From: Cohnella thailandensis
GTDB taxonomy: Bacteria; Bacillota; Bacilli; Paenibacillales; Paenibacillaceae
Direction of reading: 5' to 3'
Length of the DNA: 64,000 nt
NCBI RefSeq assembly: GCF_014212135.1
Contig: NZ_JACJVQ010000011.1
Span: forward strand, 1-64,000
Shown: positions 51,913 to 60,742 of the stretch, one piece after another
Numbering within the stretch: position 1 is the first letter of the stretch
How the letters are laid out: the number at the start of each line of letters is the position of its first letter
Notes under the pieces: generated by a model
The model's database searches: none
Seen by the model: only the letters and a program-made list of their open reading frames with translations
What the model was told of the DNA's origin: nothing
Position numbers and translations under genes: made by a program

Positions 51913-53403
51913 TTACCCGGATTCCCCGCCATGTTCCGGCCCCGGCTTCAGACCGGCGGTTTCGCGGTATTCGTCGTAGCTCCCCGTCAAGCGCGGCCTC
52001 CTCTTCATGGACCACCAGGGTGCCCGGTACAAAACATCCTTGAATTCGCCGAAATTCGGCGTTTGGAGGGTAGACAAGTACGGCACGCCGAACGAGCGAA
52101 GGCTGCACAGATGAAGCACGAGCGCAATAATGCCCATCATGATGCCGAGCAGCCCGAGCGACCCTGCCAGGAAAATCATCGGAAACCGAAGCATCCGGAT
52201 CGAGATTCCCGCGATGTATCTCGGCGTCATAAACGAGGAAATGCCGGTCAGGGCGACGATAATGACCATCGGCGCGGACACGATCCCGGCCTGCACCGCC
52301 GCTTGGCCGATGACGAGCGCCCCGACGATGCTTATCGCCGAGCCGACCTGCTTAGGCAGGCGCACGCCCGCTTCCCGCAGCGCCTCGAACGTAATCTCCA
52401 TGAGAAGCGCCTCGACAAGGGCGGGGAAAGGCACTTCCTCCCGGGAACTCGCCATGCTTAACAGAAGGGAACCGGGCACCATCTCCTGGTGGAAGGTCAG
52501 GACAGCCACGTAAAGCGAAGGCAGCAAAAGCGAAAACAACAAATAGCTGTAGCGCAGCCAACGGATGACCGTCGAGATGATATACCGTTGATAATAATCC
52601 TCCGGGGACTGCAGCAGCGAAAAAAAAGTGATCGGAGCGACGAGCGCGAACGGAGTGCCTTCCACCAGAATGGCCGCGCGGCCTTCCAGCAAGTTGCCGC
52701 AGACGACGTCCGGGCGTTCCGTGCTGAGCAGCTGAGGGAACGGGGAATACGGGGTGTCTTCGATAAGCTCCTCGATATAGCCGCTCTCCAGGATGCCGTC
52801 GATCCGGATTCGTCCCAGCCGAGCTTTGATTTCGTCGATGAGAGTGCGATCCGCCAGGCCCTCCACGTAGGCGACGGCGATCTTGGTTTGCGTGTAACGG
52901 CCGATTTTCATCTCTTCGATTTTTAGCTTCGGGCTTTTGACGATCCGCCGAATCTGCGACGTATTGACCCGGAGCGTCTCGGTAAACCCCTCCCGCGGTC
53001 CGCGAACCGAGGATTCGGCGCTCGGCTCCTCGATTCCGCGTTTCTCCCATTTCGTCAACCCGAGCGCAAGCCCAGCCGTTTGCCCGTCGCGAAGCAGGAT
53101 CGGCTTGCCGTCCAGGACGTGCGCGAGACAATCCTTAAACGTAAGCACGTCAACCTTATCCGACACGGTAAGCGCCCGATCCCGTTGCAGCGGAGAAATC
53201 ACCTGTTTTTCTAGCCCTTCGTTATCCGCGAGACCTTCGATATAGACCAGCAACGCCCTGCCTTTGCCTTCGATATCGATAGAACGGTAGACGACGTCGG
53301 AGCAGTGCGCAAAGACGGAGCGGAATCGCTCTTCGTTACGATTCAGCTCCGGGTAGAGCGTTTCGTCAGGCGATTGGCCCTCGGCGGCTGGCGGCTGGAT
53401 CAA
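51913..53403 (-). CDS. gerKA: GerA-type germinant receptor A subunit
   Basis: A 496-residue GerA family membrane protein. A soluble N-terminal part (residues 20-270) contains CSDVVYRSIDIEGKGRALLV and FTETLRVNTSQIRRIVKSPK (the NTSLIRRR-type motif). Membrane helices follow, with the family block LPSLYVAVLTFHQEMVPGSL and PFPALVEALLMEITFEALRE. A subunits are needed for function and probably for ion channel formation. It heads the leftward operon. The upstream stretch 53404-53480 has a CATACAG that could be a sigma-G -10, but spacing to TGCATA is 20 bp, so I do not call a promoter. Confidence 0.95.
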   Translation of the reverse strand: MIQPPAAEGQSPDETLYPELNRNEERFRSVFAHCSDVVYRSIDIEGKGRALLVYIEGLADNEGLEKQVISPLQRDRALTVSDKVDVLTFKDCLAHVLDGKPILLRDGQTAGLALGLTKWEKRGIEEPSAESSVRGPREGFTETLRVNTSQIRRIVKSPKLKIEEMKIGRYTQTKIAVAYVEGLADRTLIDEIKARLGRIRIDGILESGYIEELIEDTPYSPFPQLLSTERPDVVCGNLLEGRAAILVEGTPFALVAPITFFSLLQSPEDYYQRYIISTVIRWLRYSYLLFSLLLPSLYVAVLTFHQEMVPGSLLLSMASSREEVPFPALVEALLMEITFEALREAGVRLPKQVGSAISIVGALVIGQAAVQAGIVSAPMVIIVALTGISSFMTPRYIAGISIRMLRFPMIFLAGSLGLLGIMMGIIALVLHLCSLRSFGVPYLSTLQTPNFGEFKDVLYRAPWWSMKRRPRLTGSYDEYRETAGLKPGPEHGGESG

Positions 53404-53516
53404 GCGGCGATTCCCTACTTTCTTAAAGGTTGATCGGGAACATAGAACGGACGAACGGATCGGGTTTGCTTAACCTGTATGGTACTCTTTTTTTCCTTTA
53501 TTATGCAGGAACATAT

Positions 53517-53566
53517 CCCCCAAAAGTACGCAATGCTCTGTAGCGAATTCCGATTGCTTTTGGGGG
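53517..53566. other. Inverted repeat upstream of the gerK-like operon
   Basis: CCCCCAAAAG (53517-53526) pairs perfectly with CTTTTGGGGG (53557-53566), with a further CAAT/ATTG pair inside. The loop is about 18 nt. No T tract follows. It lies between the gerKA start and the terminator of the BIG2 gene. Role unknown. Confidence 0.6.
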
Positions 53567-53618
53567 AGCCCCCGGGTGTATCCGCAGGAAAATTGCTTTG
53601 TATCATTTCCTAAGCTAT

Positions 53619-53656
53619 AAAAAAACGGCGCCGGGAGGTTCGCCTCCCCGGCGCCG
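53619..53656 (-). terminator. Terminator of the BIG2 protein gene
   Basis: Stem GGCGCCGGGAGG/CCTCCCCGGCGCC within 53627-53656, followed leftward by a run of six or more T. Confidence 0.9.
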
Positions 53657-53675
53657 CTTGCTATTCGCGTTCGCG

Positions 53676-56600
53676 TTATTTAACGACTACGTTGACTTTG
53701 ACTTTCTTGCCGCCGAACGACACGGTTATCGTCGCTTTGCCCTTGCCGTTCGCCTTGATCAGACCGTCCTTGGCGGTAGCTACCGCGGCTTTGGACGTCG
53801 TCCATAGGCCGGCCTTGCTCACGTCCGCTTCGGATTGATCCGCGTAGGTCGCGGTCGCTTTGAGCTGGAACGTCGAGCCTTGGGCCATCGTTACGTTGAC
53901 GTAATCCGTCTCCAGATACTTCAGCGTGTCGACATCGACGGCAACCTTCGCCGTCTTGCCGGCGTACTTGACGGTAATGGAGGTCTTGCCGTACGCGACT
54001 GCCGTCACCTTGCCGTCCTTAACCGTCGCAACCTTAACGCTGCTGGACTTCCATTCCGATAGGTCGGTGACGTCCTTCTCCATTCCGTTGCTGAAGATCG
54101 CCGTCGCGGTAAGCTTCGTTGTGCCTCCGGACTTCATCGACAGGTTGGCTTCCGACAATTCGATCCGGCTGATCTGATCGACGCCGACCGTGATCGTGAC
54201 CGACTGTCCTCCGTAAGTGGCCGTGATCGTTGCCGTGCCTTTGGCGTAAGCGGTCACGAGGCCTTTCTTGACGTCCGCTACGGAAGGCTTGCTCGACTTC
54301 CAGGTCGCTTTGTCGTTGACGTTGACAGGATCGCTGTCTTCGTCCACCGCGGCGGTCAGCGTAATTTGCTGTTTGTCGCCTACCGACAGGTTAAGCGCGC
54401 GAGTATCCGCTTCGACGACATCCGCCAGTCCTACCTTAACCGTATAGGTGAGGGACAACCCCCCGTATTCGGCTTTGACCGTCGTCGAGCCTTCCGCTAC
54501 CCCGGTGATCACGCCGTCCTTGACGGTCGCGATCTTCTCGCTGGCCGAGGTCCACTCCGCTTCCGTTCTAACGTCCTTATCTCCGGAAGAGATGACGGCC
54601 GTCAGTTCCGCCGTGGCTTCTCCGTCCACGTCGACGCGAATCGTCTTCGAATCGGTCGTCAGCTTGGACGGAATGTCTACGTATACCGTAACCTTGGCCG
54701 TCTTGCCTCCGTAGGTGCCGCTAATGACGGCCTTGCCCATCTTGTACGTCGAGATCAAGCCGTTCTTGACGTAAGCGACATCCTCGTCGCTGGAGCTCCA
54801 AGTCGCCTTGTCGGTGATCTTGGCGGTTTGGCCCGTCGAATAGGTAGCCGTCAGATAAACCTGCCTGTCGACGTCGCCGGCGCTCAGCGTCAGCTCATCG
54901 TCGCTGATCTCCAAGTACCTGGCGGTCTCGACATCGACCGAGATCTTGACCGACTTGCCGCCATAGGTTGCCGTAATCGTCGCGGTACCCGATGCCACGG
55001 CCGTAATGACGCCGTTGCCGCTTACCGTGGCGACGGACTCGTTGCTGGATTTCCAAGTGGCCGAGCTCGTCACGTCAGGAGTAGGGTTCTCGGCGGAGGA
55101 ATCGGCCAACTCCGCCGTAAGCGTGATGGATTTGGTGTCGCCAGCTTGCAAGAACACGTCCGTGCTGCTTGCATTCAGAACGGAGGTGGCATCGACATCG
55201 ACCGTAATCTTGGCCGTCTTCGAGCCGTAAGTGGCGGTCAGGGTCGCCGTTCCGTCTTTGTAGCCGGTAATGACGCCGTTCAGAATGTCGGCAACGTCCT
55301 CGTTGCTGGACGTCCAGGAAGCGATATTCGTAATGTCTTTCTCGGAGTTATCCGCGTAAGTCGCCATGAGCTTGATGCTCTTGGTCTTCTTCAACAGCAG
55401 GGAGACCTGCGTCGCGCTCGCGTCGATGCGCTTGGCGGTGGAAACATAAACCGTCATCGAGACGCTCTTGCCGTTATAGGTCGCGGTGATCGTGGCGGTG
55501 CCGGCCGCGACCGCGGTGACGACCCCTCCGTCCACCGTCGCGACGGCCTCGTCGCCGGACTTCCATGTTGCCGAACCGGTTACGACCTTGTCGGACGCGT
55601 TATCCCCATAGTTGGCGTTCACTTGGGCGGTAGCTTGTTCATTCGGTTCCAGGAAAATCTGAGGCGTGGTCGTCGTCAGGCTGCTCGGGACGTCGACGTA
55701 AACCGTAACGTTGGCCGTCTTGCCGCCGTAGGAAACCGTGATGACGGCCGTTCCCGTCTTGGTGGCCGTTACTTTGCCTTTGACGGCGAAGGCCGCGTTC
55801 TCGTTATCGGACGTGTAAGAAGCCGTGCCGGCTACGTTCGACGTGGATCCGTCCGCATAAATCGCCTTGACCGTCAAATCGGAAGTGGCTCCGGCCGACA
55901 GCGTCAGCTTGGACGGAGTCACGTCCAAATACTTGGCCACTTCGACATCGACCGTAATCGAAACGGACTTGCCGTTGTACGTAGCCGAAATGATGGCAGA
56001 GCCCGACTTATGGGCCGTGATCTCGCCTTCGTCGACGGACGCGATCGAGGAATCGCTCGACTTCCATTCGGCGCTGCCCGTCACGACCGAGCTTCCGCCC
56101 TCCGCCAGCATCGCGGTCAGCGTAAGCTTCTTCATATCGTTAACGTTTAAATACAGGCTGTCGTCGTCAACCGTCAAAATGGACGTCTTGTCGACGTCGA
56201 CGGTGATCGTCGTGCTCTTGGTGCCGTACGTTGCCGTCAAGGTAGCCGTGCCTGGCCCGTAGCCGTGGATTTCGCCGTTTACGAAGTCGGCTACGTCCTC
56301 GTCGCTGGACGTCCAGACGGCGCTGGAGGTGACATCCGCCGGCTCGCCGTCGGAATACGTCGCCGTAAGCTTGACTTCGGCGGACTTGTTCAGCAGGATC
56401 GAGACCTTGGAGTGATCGGCTTCCAGCCGGCTGATCACCTCGACCTTCGTATCGACGGTCACGGTCTTGCCGCCGTAAGTCGCGGTAATCGTCGCCGTAC
56501 CGGCGCCGATCGCCTTGACTTTGCCGTTGACGACCGTCGCGACATTGTCGTTCGTGGACGACCAATCGGCATCGGCCGTGACGTCAGCCGTCATATTGTC

Positions 56601-57038
56601 GCTGTAAGTGGCCGTCAGATTGATCGTAGCTTCGGCGCCCTTGCGCAGATCCAGGCTTTGCTTATCCTTCGTGAGCGCTTTGACCTTCTTCGTGACGGTG
56701 ACTTGGGCCGTTTGCGTCACGTTGTTATAGGTAGCGGATACCGTCGCCGTTCCTACCGCCTTGGCCGTAATCGTTCCGTTGTATATAGTGGCAACCTTCG
56801 TATCCGAGCTGCTCCAGGTGGAATACACCGTCAGATTCTCCGTCGAGTTGTCGCTGTACAGGCCCGTCGCGGTGAGCGAATAAGAATCCCCCAGCGACAA
56901 GGTCACTTCGTTGGTCGATAGAATGATCTTGGACAAAGTAGCGGTGGACGCGCCATAGGCCGATGTCGCAAACACGACACTCAGAACTACGGCAAGCATC
57001 AGCGATATCCATCGGTTCGTTCTTTTGGTCGACTTCAT
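53676..57038 (-). CDS. Secreted protein of 13 bacterial Ig-like (BIG2) repeats
   Basis: A 1120-residue protein: signal peptide (ISLMLAVVLSVVFATSAYGA) then 13 BIG2 domains of about 84 residues, each with a W-x-S-S-x-x-x-V-A motif (for example ADWSSTNDNVATVVNG) and ending in G-T-A-T-I-T-A-T-Y-G-G-K. No enzyme domain, SLH or sortase motif is visible, so it is probably an exported adhesion or matrix protein held by other contacts. Repeats 3-5 resemble 7-9 more than their direct neighbours, pointing to duplication of a four-domain block. AGGAGG lies upstream of the ATG. Own terminator. Confidence 0.88.
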   Translation of the reverse strand: MKSTKRTNRWISLMLAVVLSVVFATSAYGASTATLSKIILSTNEVTLSLGDSYSLTATGLYSDNSTENLTVYSTWSSSDTKVATIYNGTITAKAVGTATVSATYNNVTQTAQVTVTKKVKALTKDKQSLDLRKGAEATINLTATYSDNMTADVTADADWSSTNDNVATVVNGKVKAIGAGTATITATYGGKTVTVDTKVEVISRLEADHSKVSILLNKSAEVKLTATYSDGEPADVTSSAVWTSSDEDVADFVNGEIHGYGPGTATLTATYGTKSTTITVDVDKTSILTVDDDSLYLNVNDMKKLTLTAMLAEGGSSVVTGSAEWKSSDSSIASVDEGEITAHKSGSAIISATYNGKSVSITVDVEVAKYLDVTPSKLTLSAGATSDLTVKAIYADGSTSNVAGTASYTSDNENAAFAVKGKVTATKTGTAVITVSYGGKTANVTVYVDVPSSLTTTTPQIFLEPNEQATAQVNANYGDNASDKVVTGSATWKSGDEAVATVDGGVVTAVAAGTATITATYNGKSVSMTVYVSTAKRIDASATQVSLLLKKTKSIKLMATYADNSEKDITNIASWTSSNEDVADILNGVITGYKDGTATLTATYGSKTAKITVDVDATSVLNASSTDVFLQAGDTKSITLTAELADSSAENPTPDVTSSATWKSSNESVATVSGNGVITAVASGTATITATYGGKSVKISVDVETARYLEISDDELTLSAGDVDRQVYLTATYSTGQTAKITDKATWSSSDEDVAYVKNGLISTYKMGKAVISGTYGGKTAKVTVYVDIPSKLTTDSKTIRVDVDGEATAELTAVISSGDKDVRTEAEWTSASEKIATVKDGVITGVAEGSTTVKAEYGGLSLTYTVKVGLADVVEADTRALNLSVGDKQQITLTAAVDEDSDPVNVNDKATWKSSKPSVADVKKGLVTAYAKGTATITATYGGQSVTITVGVDQISRIELSEANLSMKSGGTTKLTATAIFSNGMEKDVTDLSEWKSSSVKVATVKDGKVTAVAYGKTSITVKYAGKTAKVAVDVDTLKYLETDYVNVTMAQGSTFQLKATATYADQSEADVSKAGLWTTSKAAVATAKDGLIKANGKGKATITVSFGGKKVKVNVVVK

Positions 57039-57170
57039 TAAATCCTCCTGGTTAGCCCTATGTATTTACCTCTAACAGTTGTTAACGGCAAATTTCAGCG
57101 GAAAATGAAGGAAATTCGCGAATTGTGAACAGAATTAGGACCATCGACTCACAAAAGCTCGTATGGAGAC

Positions 57171-57209
57171 AAAAACAACCCCATGCAACCGAAAGCCGCA
57201 TGGGGTTGT
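57171..57209 (-). terminator. Terminator of the YhgE/Pip gene
   Basis: Stem ACAACCCCATGC (57175-57186)/GCATGGGGTTGT (57198-57209), followed leftward by TTTTTG. The gap 57039-57170 holds TAACA-GT-TGTTA near 57073, in the BIG2 upstream region, and nothing else notable. Confidence 0.9.
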
Positions 57210-57216
57210 GCCTCCG

Positions 57217-59352
57217 TCAGGCATGGACGGGAGCTTCTAAAGGCGCGATTCGATAACGATCCGACTTGCCGCTTCTGAGCTTGAACAGCGCCAAGGTAAG
57301 GACGATAAACGCGGCCGCGTATGCCGCCAGCAGCAGGAGCTGCTCTCCGATCGAAGACGCCGAGCCTCCGGCGAGCGCGAGGCGAAGCGCCTTGATCGCG
57401 TGCGTCATCGGCATCCATTCGCCGATCGTCCGCAGCCAGCCGGGAAGCATGACCGCCGGATACGTGCCTTCGCTGGAGGCCAGCTGCAGCGTCAGCAGAA
57501 CGACGGCGACGAAGCGCCCGATCGTATCCGCGAGAGTGACGAAGAACTGCACGATCGTCATGAACGTGAGCCCGATCGCCGCGCTGATCGCGTAGAAGAA
57601 CGGAACGTTCGGCACGTCGAGGCCGATTCCGTAGATCAAGACCGTATCCACCAGAATCGTCTGAAGGAGCACGACCGGAGCGAACAGCATCAGCTTCGAC
57701 AGATACCATCTCCAGCCGCTTCGAACCCGGCCGGCCGCGTCCCTGAGCGGCAGGATCACCGTCGACATGAGCACGCCGACATAGAGGCCCAGCGACAGGA
57801 AGTACGGAGCCATCCCCGTTCCGTAGTTCGGAATGTTCGCCAGTTTGTTCTCCGACAGCGATACCGGACCCGCGAACATCGCCGCCTGCTCGTCATTGCC
57901 GCCCAGCGACGAAGCTTCCTTCGATGCCTCGCCCAGCTTGCCGGCCAGCTCGGTCGAGCCGTCGCCCAGCTTCGCGATGCCTTCCTCCAGCTTCTCCGAG
58001 CCTTCGGACAGCGAGGACGATCCTTCGCTGACCGTGAGCAGGCCGCTGCCGGCTTGCTTCAGCCCCGCGCGAAGGGATTCCGTGCCGGCAAGCACCTGCT
58101 TCACGCCTCCGGACAGCTCCTTGGCCCCGGCAGACGCTTCGTTCAGCTTGCCGTTGAACGTCGCGAGCCCCGAGTCCAGCGTGCCGACCCCGCTCTGCAG
58201 CTGAGCCGCGCCGGATGCCAGCGCCTGCTGCCCCTCGCTCATTTGCTCGGCGCCGGAAGAGACGCTCGCGACGCCTTGCCGGAGCTGATCCGCGCCGGAA
58301 GAGACGGCTTCCGCCGCCGCGATCAGCTTCTGCAGCGCCGCGTCGTCCGCCAGCTCGCCGTGGGCCGCGGCGTATTGCTTCAAGCCGGCGGCCAGCTCGC
58401 TTGCGCCGCTCGCCACTTGCTCGCTGCCGCCCCGAGCGCTCGAGGCTCCGGCAGCCAGCGTCTTGCCGCTCTCCGCCAGCTGCCGCGCGCCCGAAGCGAC
58501 GCTCGCGGCGGCCGCCTGCGCTTGGTCCGCGCCGGCCTGCAGCTGACTGCCCGCCGAAGCGAGCCCGTCAAGCCCTTCGGCAAGCGACGCGCTTCCGGAG
58601 TCGACCGTTTTCACGCCGGCCAGCAGCTTATCCGAACCGTCGGCCAGCTTGGCGACGCCCTGCTTCAGATCGACCGCGCCGCCGGTCAGCTTGGCCAGGT
58701 TGTCGTGAAGCTGCCGGGCTCCTTCCTGAGCGGACTTCGCCCCATCGGCCAGCTTGGCGGCGCCTCCCGCCGCTTCGCCGAAGCCGTCCGCCGCATCGCC
58801 GATCGAAGCGAATACCGTCTCGGCGTACGCCTTCGTGACTTCGTTCGACACCTTCTCCTTAAGGCTCTCGGCCGCTTTGGAACCGATCGTCGACGTCAGG
58901 TAATTATAGCCGTCGTCGACGTAATAGCTTAGCTGGGCAGCCTCCGGATTCTCGTTCTTCAGCGTCGTCGTCTTCTCCGAGAAGTCCTCCGGAATCACGA
59001 AGACAAGCGAATACTCGTGATCCTCCAGTCCCGCCATCGCCTTCTCCCAGTCCGCGACCTGCCAGTCGAAATCCTCGTTGCCCTGCAGCTCTTCCAGCAG
59101 ATCCCGGCCAATATGAAGCTCCTTGCCGTCCATGACGGCTCCCTTGTCCTCGTTCACCACCGCGACCGGCATCTCGTCAAGCTTGCCGTACGGGTCCCAG
59201 AACGCTCCGATAAGCATCCCGCTGTATAGCAGAGGAATAACGATCAGTCCGACGATGGACAGCATCGCCATTTTGCTCCCCTTAAGCCTCTTTAGCTCTC
59301 CTCGGACGACACCGGCCTCTTGCGTCTTATTCCTCTTCATATCACTTAACAT
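57217..59352 (-). CDS. YhgE/Pip domain membrane protein
   Basis: A 711-residue protein of the YhgE/phage infection protein family. One N-terminal helix (MAMLSIVGLIVIPLLYSGML) precedes PVAVVNEDKGAVMDGKELHI and an extracytoplasmic region of about 400 residues made of Ala/Gly/Ser/Leu-rich helical repeats (GSxxLxxGxxxLxxG heptad-like), and the C-terminal ABC-2-like five-to-six-helix domain contains ILPLRDAAGRVRSGWRWYLS. The family includes phage receptors and exporters linked to type VII-like secretion. Its promoter region carries the same 23-bp palindrome as the adjacent tetR gene. Confidence 0.9.
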   Translation of the reverse strand: MLSDMKRNKTQEAGVVRGELKRLKGSKMAMLSIVGLIVIPLLYSGMLIGAFWDPYGKLDEMPVAVVNEDKGAVMDGKELHIGRDLLEELQGNEDFDWQVADWEKAMAGLEDHEYSLVFVIPEDFSEKTTTLKNENPEAAQLSYYVDDGYNYLTSTIGSKAAESLKEKVSNEVTKAYAETVFASIGDAADGFGEAAGGAAKLADGAKSAQEGARQLHDNLAKLTGGAVDLKQGVAKLADGSDKLLAGVKTVDSGSASLAEGLDGLASAGSQLQAGADQAQAAAASVASGARQLAESGKTLAAGASSARGGSEQVASGASELAAGLKQYAAAHGELADDAALQKLIAAAEAVSSGADQLRQGVASVSSGAEQMSEGQQALASGAAQLQSGVGTLDSGLATFNGKLNEASAGAKELSGGVKQVLAGTESLRAGLKQAGSGLLTVSEGSSSLSEGSEKLEEGIAKLGDGSTELAGKLGEASKEASSLGGNDEQAAMFAGPVSLSENKLANIPNYGTGMAPYFLSLGLYVGVLMSTVILPLRDAAGRVRSGWRWYLSKLMLFAPVVLLQTILVDTVLIYGIGLDVPNVPFFYAISAAIGLTFMTIVQFFVTLADTIGRFVAVVLLTLQLASSEGTYPAVMLPGWLRTIGEWMPMTHAIKALRLALAGGSASSIGEQLLLLAAYAAAFIVLTLALFKLRSGKSDRYRIAPLEAPVHA

Positions 59353-59372
59353 CCCTTTCTCATGGTACTAAC

Positions 59373-59395
59373 TGACCAAATTCCTCATTCGGTCA
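59373..59395 (-). promoter_or_regulatory. TetR operator upstream of YhgE/Pip gene
   Basis: A 23-bp element TGACC-N13-GGTCA (TGACCAAATTCCTCATTCGG at its start) 20 bp upstream of the YhgE start. The same TGACCAAA...CGGTCA frame occurs at 60027-60049 before the tetR gene. Confidence 0.75.
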
Positions 59396-59414
59396 TTCTT
59401 AGGCAAAAAAAGGT

Positions 59415-60002
59415 TCAGCGAATCGCCAACCCTTCAAAACAATAGAACCGGAAGCTCTCGAGAATCTCTTCCTTGCCGAGCGGTTCGTGAAGGTGATGCC
59501 CTTCCGCCGTCAGCGCCAAATACATCTTGAGCATCATATAGGCGGTCAGCTCCGGCGAGCAGGGACGAATCTCTCCCTTATCGGACGCTTCCTTGACATG
59601 CCGGGCAATGTACCCGATGATCGCCTTCTCCACCTTCTCGAGGCCTTCCTTCGCCATCGGCGTGCCGATATCGCGTACCTCCTGCGACAGCTTGGCCGCG
59701 AGCGCATGACGATCCCGATAGTCGGATACCTTATGGAGAACGTTCATCAAGTTGTCGGCGAAAGGCAGCTTCCCGTCCTGCGTTTCGTCCGCCACGACCT
59801 TCAGCTCTTGGATGAGGCCCTTCATGATCTCTTCGAACAGCTCTTCCTTATTCGCGTAAAAAGTATAGATCGTCCCCTTGCCCACTTGGGCGAGCTTGGC
59901 TACCTGATCCATCGTCGTGCCCTTGTAGCCGAACGTCTCGAACGATCGGGCCGCGGCTTCCATGACCTGACGGCGCCGGTCCGGCTGCTTTCTCTCCGCC
60001 AT
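59415..60002 (-). CDS. TetR-family transcriptional regulator
   Basis: A 195-residue TetR protein. N-terminal HTH (residues 8-55): RRRQVMEAAARSFETFGYKG, TTMDQVAKLAQVGKGTIYTF, YANKEELFEEIM. The C-terminal ligand domain has IRPCSPELTAYMMLKMYLAL, resembling the TetR_C regulators of YhgE/Pip and lipid or drug-efflux genes. The start at 60000-60002 has GGAGGGGG 8 nt upstream. The longer frame has none. A 23-bp palindrome lies directly upstream and a matching one lies before the downstream YhgE gene, so it likely represses both itself and YhgE. Confidence 0.92.
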   Translation of the reverse strand: MAERKQPDRRRQVMEAAARSFETFGYKGTTMDQVAKLAQVGKGTIYTFYANKEELFEEIMKGLIQELKVVADETQDGKLPFADNLMNVLHKVSDYRDRHALAAKLSQEVRDIGTPMAKEGLEKVEKAIIGYIARHVKEASDKGEIRPCSPELTAYMMLKMYLALTAEGHHLHEPLGKEEILESFRFYCFEGLAIR

Positions 60003-60026
60003 GATCTTCACCCCCTCCAAAAAAAC

Positions 60027-60049
60027 TGACCAAAATAATAATCCGGTCA
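60027..60049 (-). promoter_or_regulatory. TetR autoregulatory operator
   Basis: TGACC-N13-GGTCA with the same spacing as the site at 59373-59395, 24 bp upstream of the tetR start codon. Confidence 0.75.
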
Positions 60050-60238
60050 TTTCGTTCCCGTACCCTAAAATAGCACATCCGGGAACGCCATGCAAGAGCG
60101 GCGTCATAAAGTCCCAATTCAATACGGATCTTGTAGTCCTTGAGGACTTTTTCGTCTTTCAGAGATTGTTCAGAAAGGGATAATATAATACTCTTAAAAA
60201 AAATCACCTGGTACAAATTGGGTTTGGAGGTTCGGCAG

Positions 60239-60619
60239 ATGAACATTTCGAGAAGAAACGAACCGTTTCGCTATGAGTTTACGCCCTCGGTTCCTTGCCT
60301 TATTCAGCTTTACGAAGTGAATAACAGTAAGTTGGAGAGCAAGCAGGGGCAGGCTCAGCTTCTCGATCTAAGCCCGAACGGCTGCAAGCTGGATACTCCG
60401 CTTAATTTTCGAACGAACCAGAATTCCTGCAAAGTGATCCTGACCTTCGATCTTATCCGGAAAATGAGCATTCGCGGATCGATCCAATGGCAGGAGCAGA
60501 AGGCGCATTCCTCCCATTACGGCATTCACTTCGAGGAGGATGCCAAGCAGGAGATTACGGAAGAGCTGAAGCAGTACGCCCGCAAGCAACGCGAAGAAAT
60601 GGTCCTGCAAGAGGATTGA
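60239..60619 (+). CDS. PilZ domain protein
   Basis: A 126-residue single-domain PilZ protein. It has an Arg-rich start (ISRRNEPFRYEF, the R-x-x-x-R type switch) and the D-x-S-x-x-G motif DLSPNGCKLDTP, followed by GSIQWQEQKAHSSHYGIHFE. It should bind cyclic di-GMP. The ATG at 60239-60241 follows TTTGGAGG. It is monocistronic, ended by a bidirectional hairpin. It resembles the PilZ protein at 9451 in the motif region but lacks its C-terminal extension. Confidence 0.85.
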   Translation: MNISRRNEPFRYEFTPSVPCLIQLYEVNNSKLESKQGQAQLLDLSPNGCKLDTPLNFRTNQNSCKVILTFDLIRKMSIRGSIQWQEQKAHSSHYGIHFEEDAKQEITEELKQYARKQREEMVLQED

Positions 60620-60637
60620 CCTGCGAAAATAAAGAAT

Positions 60638-60673
60638 GAAAGCCGCGCGGAGTTCGGACTCCGTGCGGCTTTC
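60638..60673. terminator. Bidirectional terminator
   Basis: Stem GAAAGCCGCGCGGAGT (60638-60653)/ACTCCGTGCGGCTTTC (60658-60673), with T-rich and A-rich flanks. It separates the PilZ gene and the convergent pseudouridine synthase gene. Confidence 0.85.
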
Positions 60674-60742
60674 TTTGCGCGTTGCGTATGGTGTGTACGG
60701 ATTATGCGCTTCGGGTTGCTGCCCGTTGCGTGCGATGCGGGA

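Noticed and set aside
53404-53500. Sigma-G promoter for the gerK-like operon
   Set aside because: TGCATA and CATACAG are present but 20 bp apart, outside the usual spacing, so I do not call it.
53590-53612. Operator half-site TTTGTATCA upstream of the BIG2 terminator
   Set aside because: Only one half of the palindrome is present and it lies downstream, not upstream, of genes.
54366-56150. 594-codon rightward ORF opposite the BIG2 gene
   Set aside because: It is a shadow caused by the repeated domain DNA. The protein has no domain of its own.
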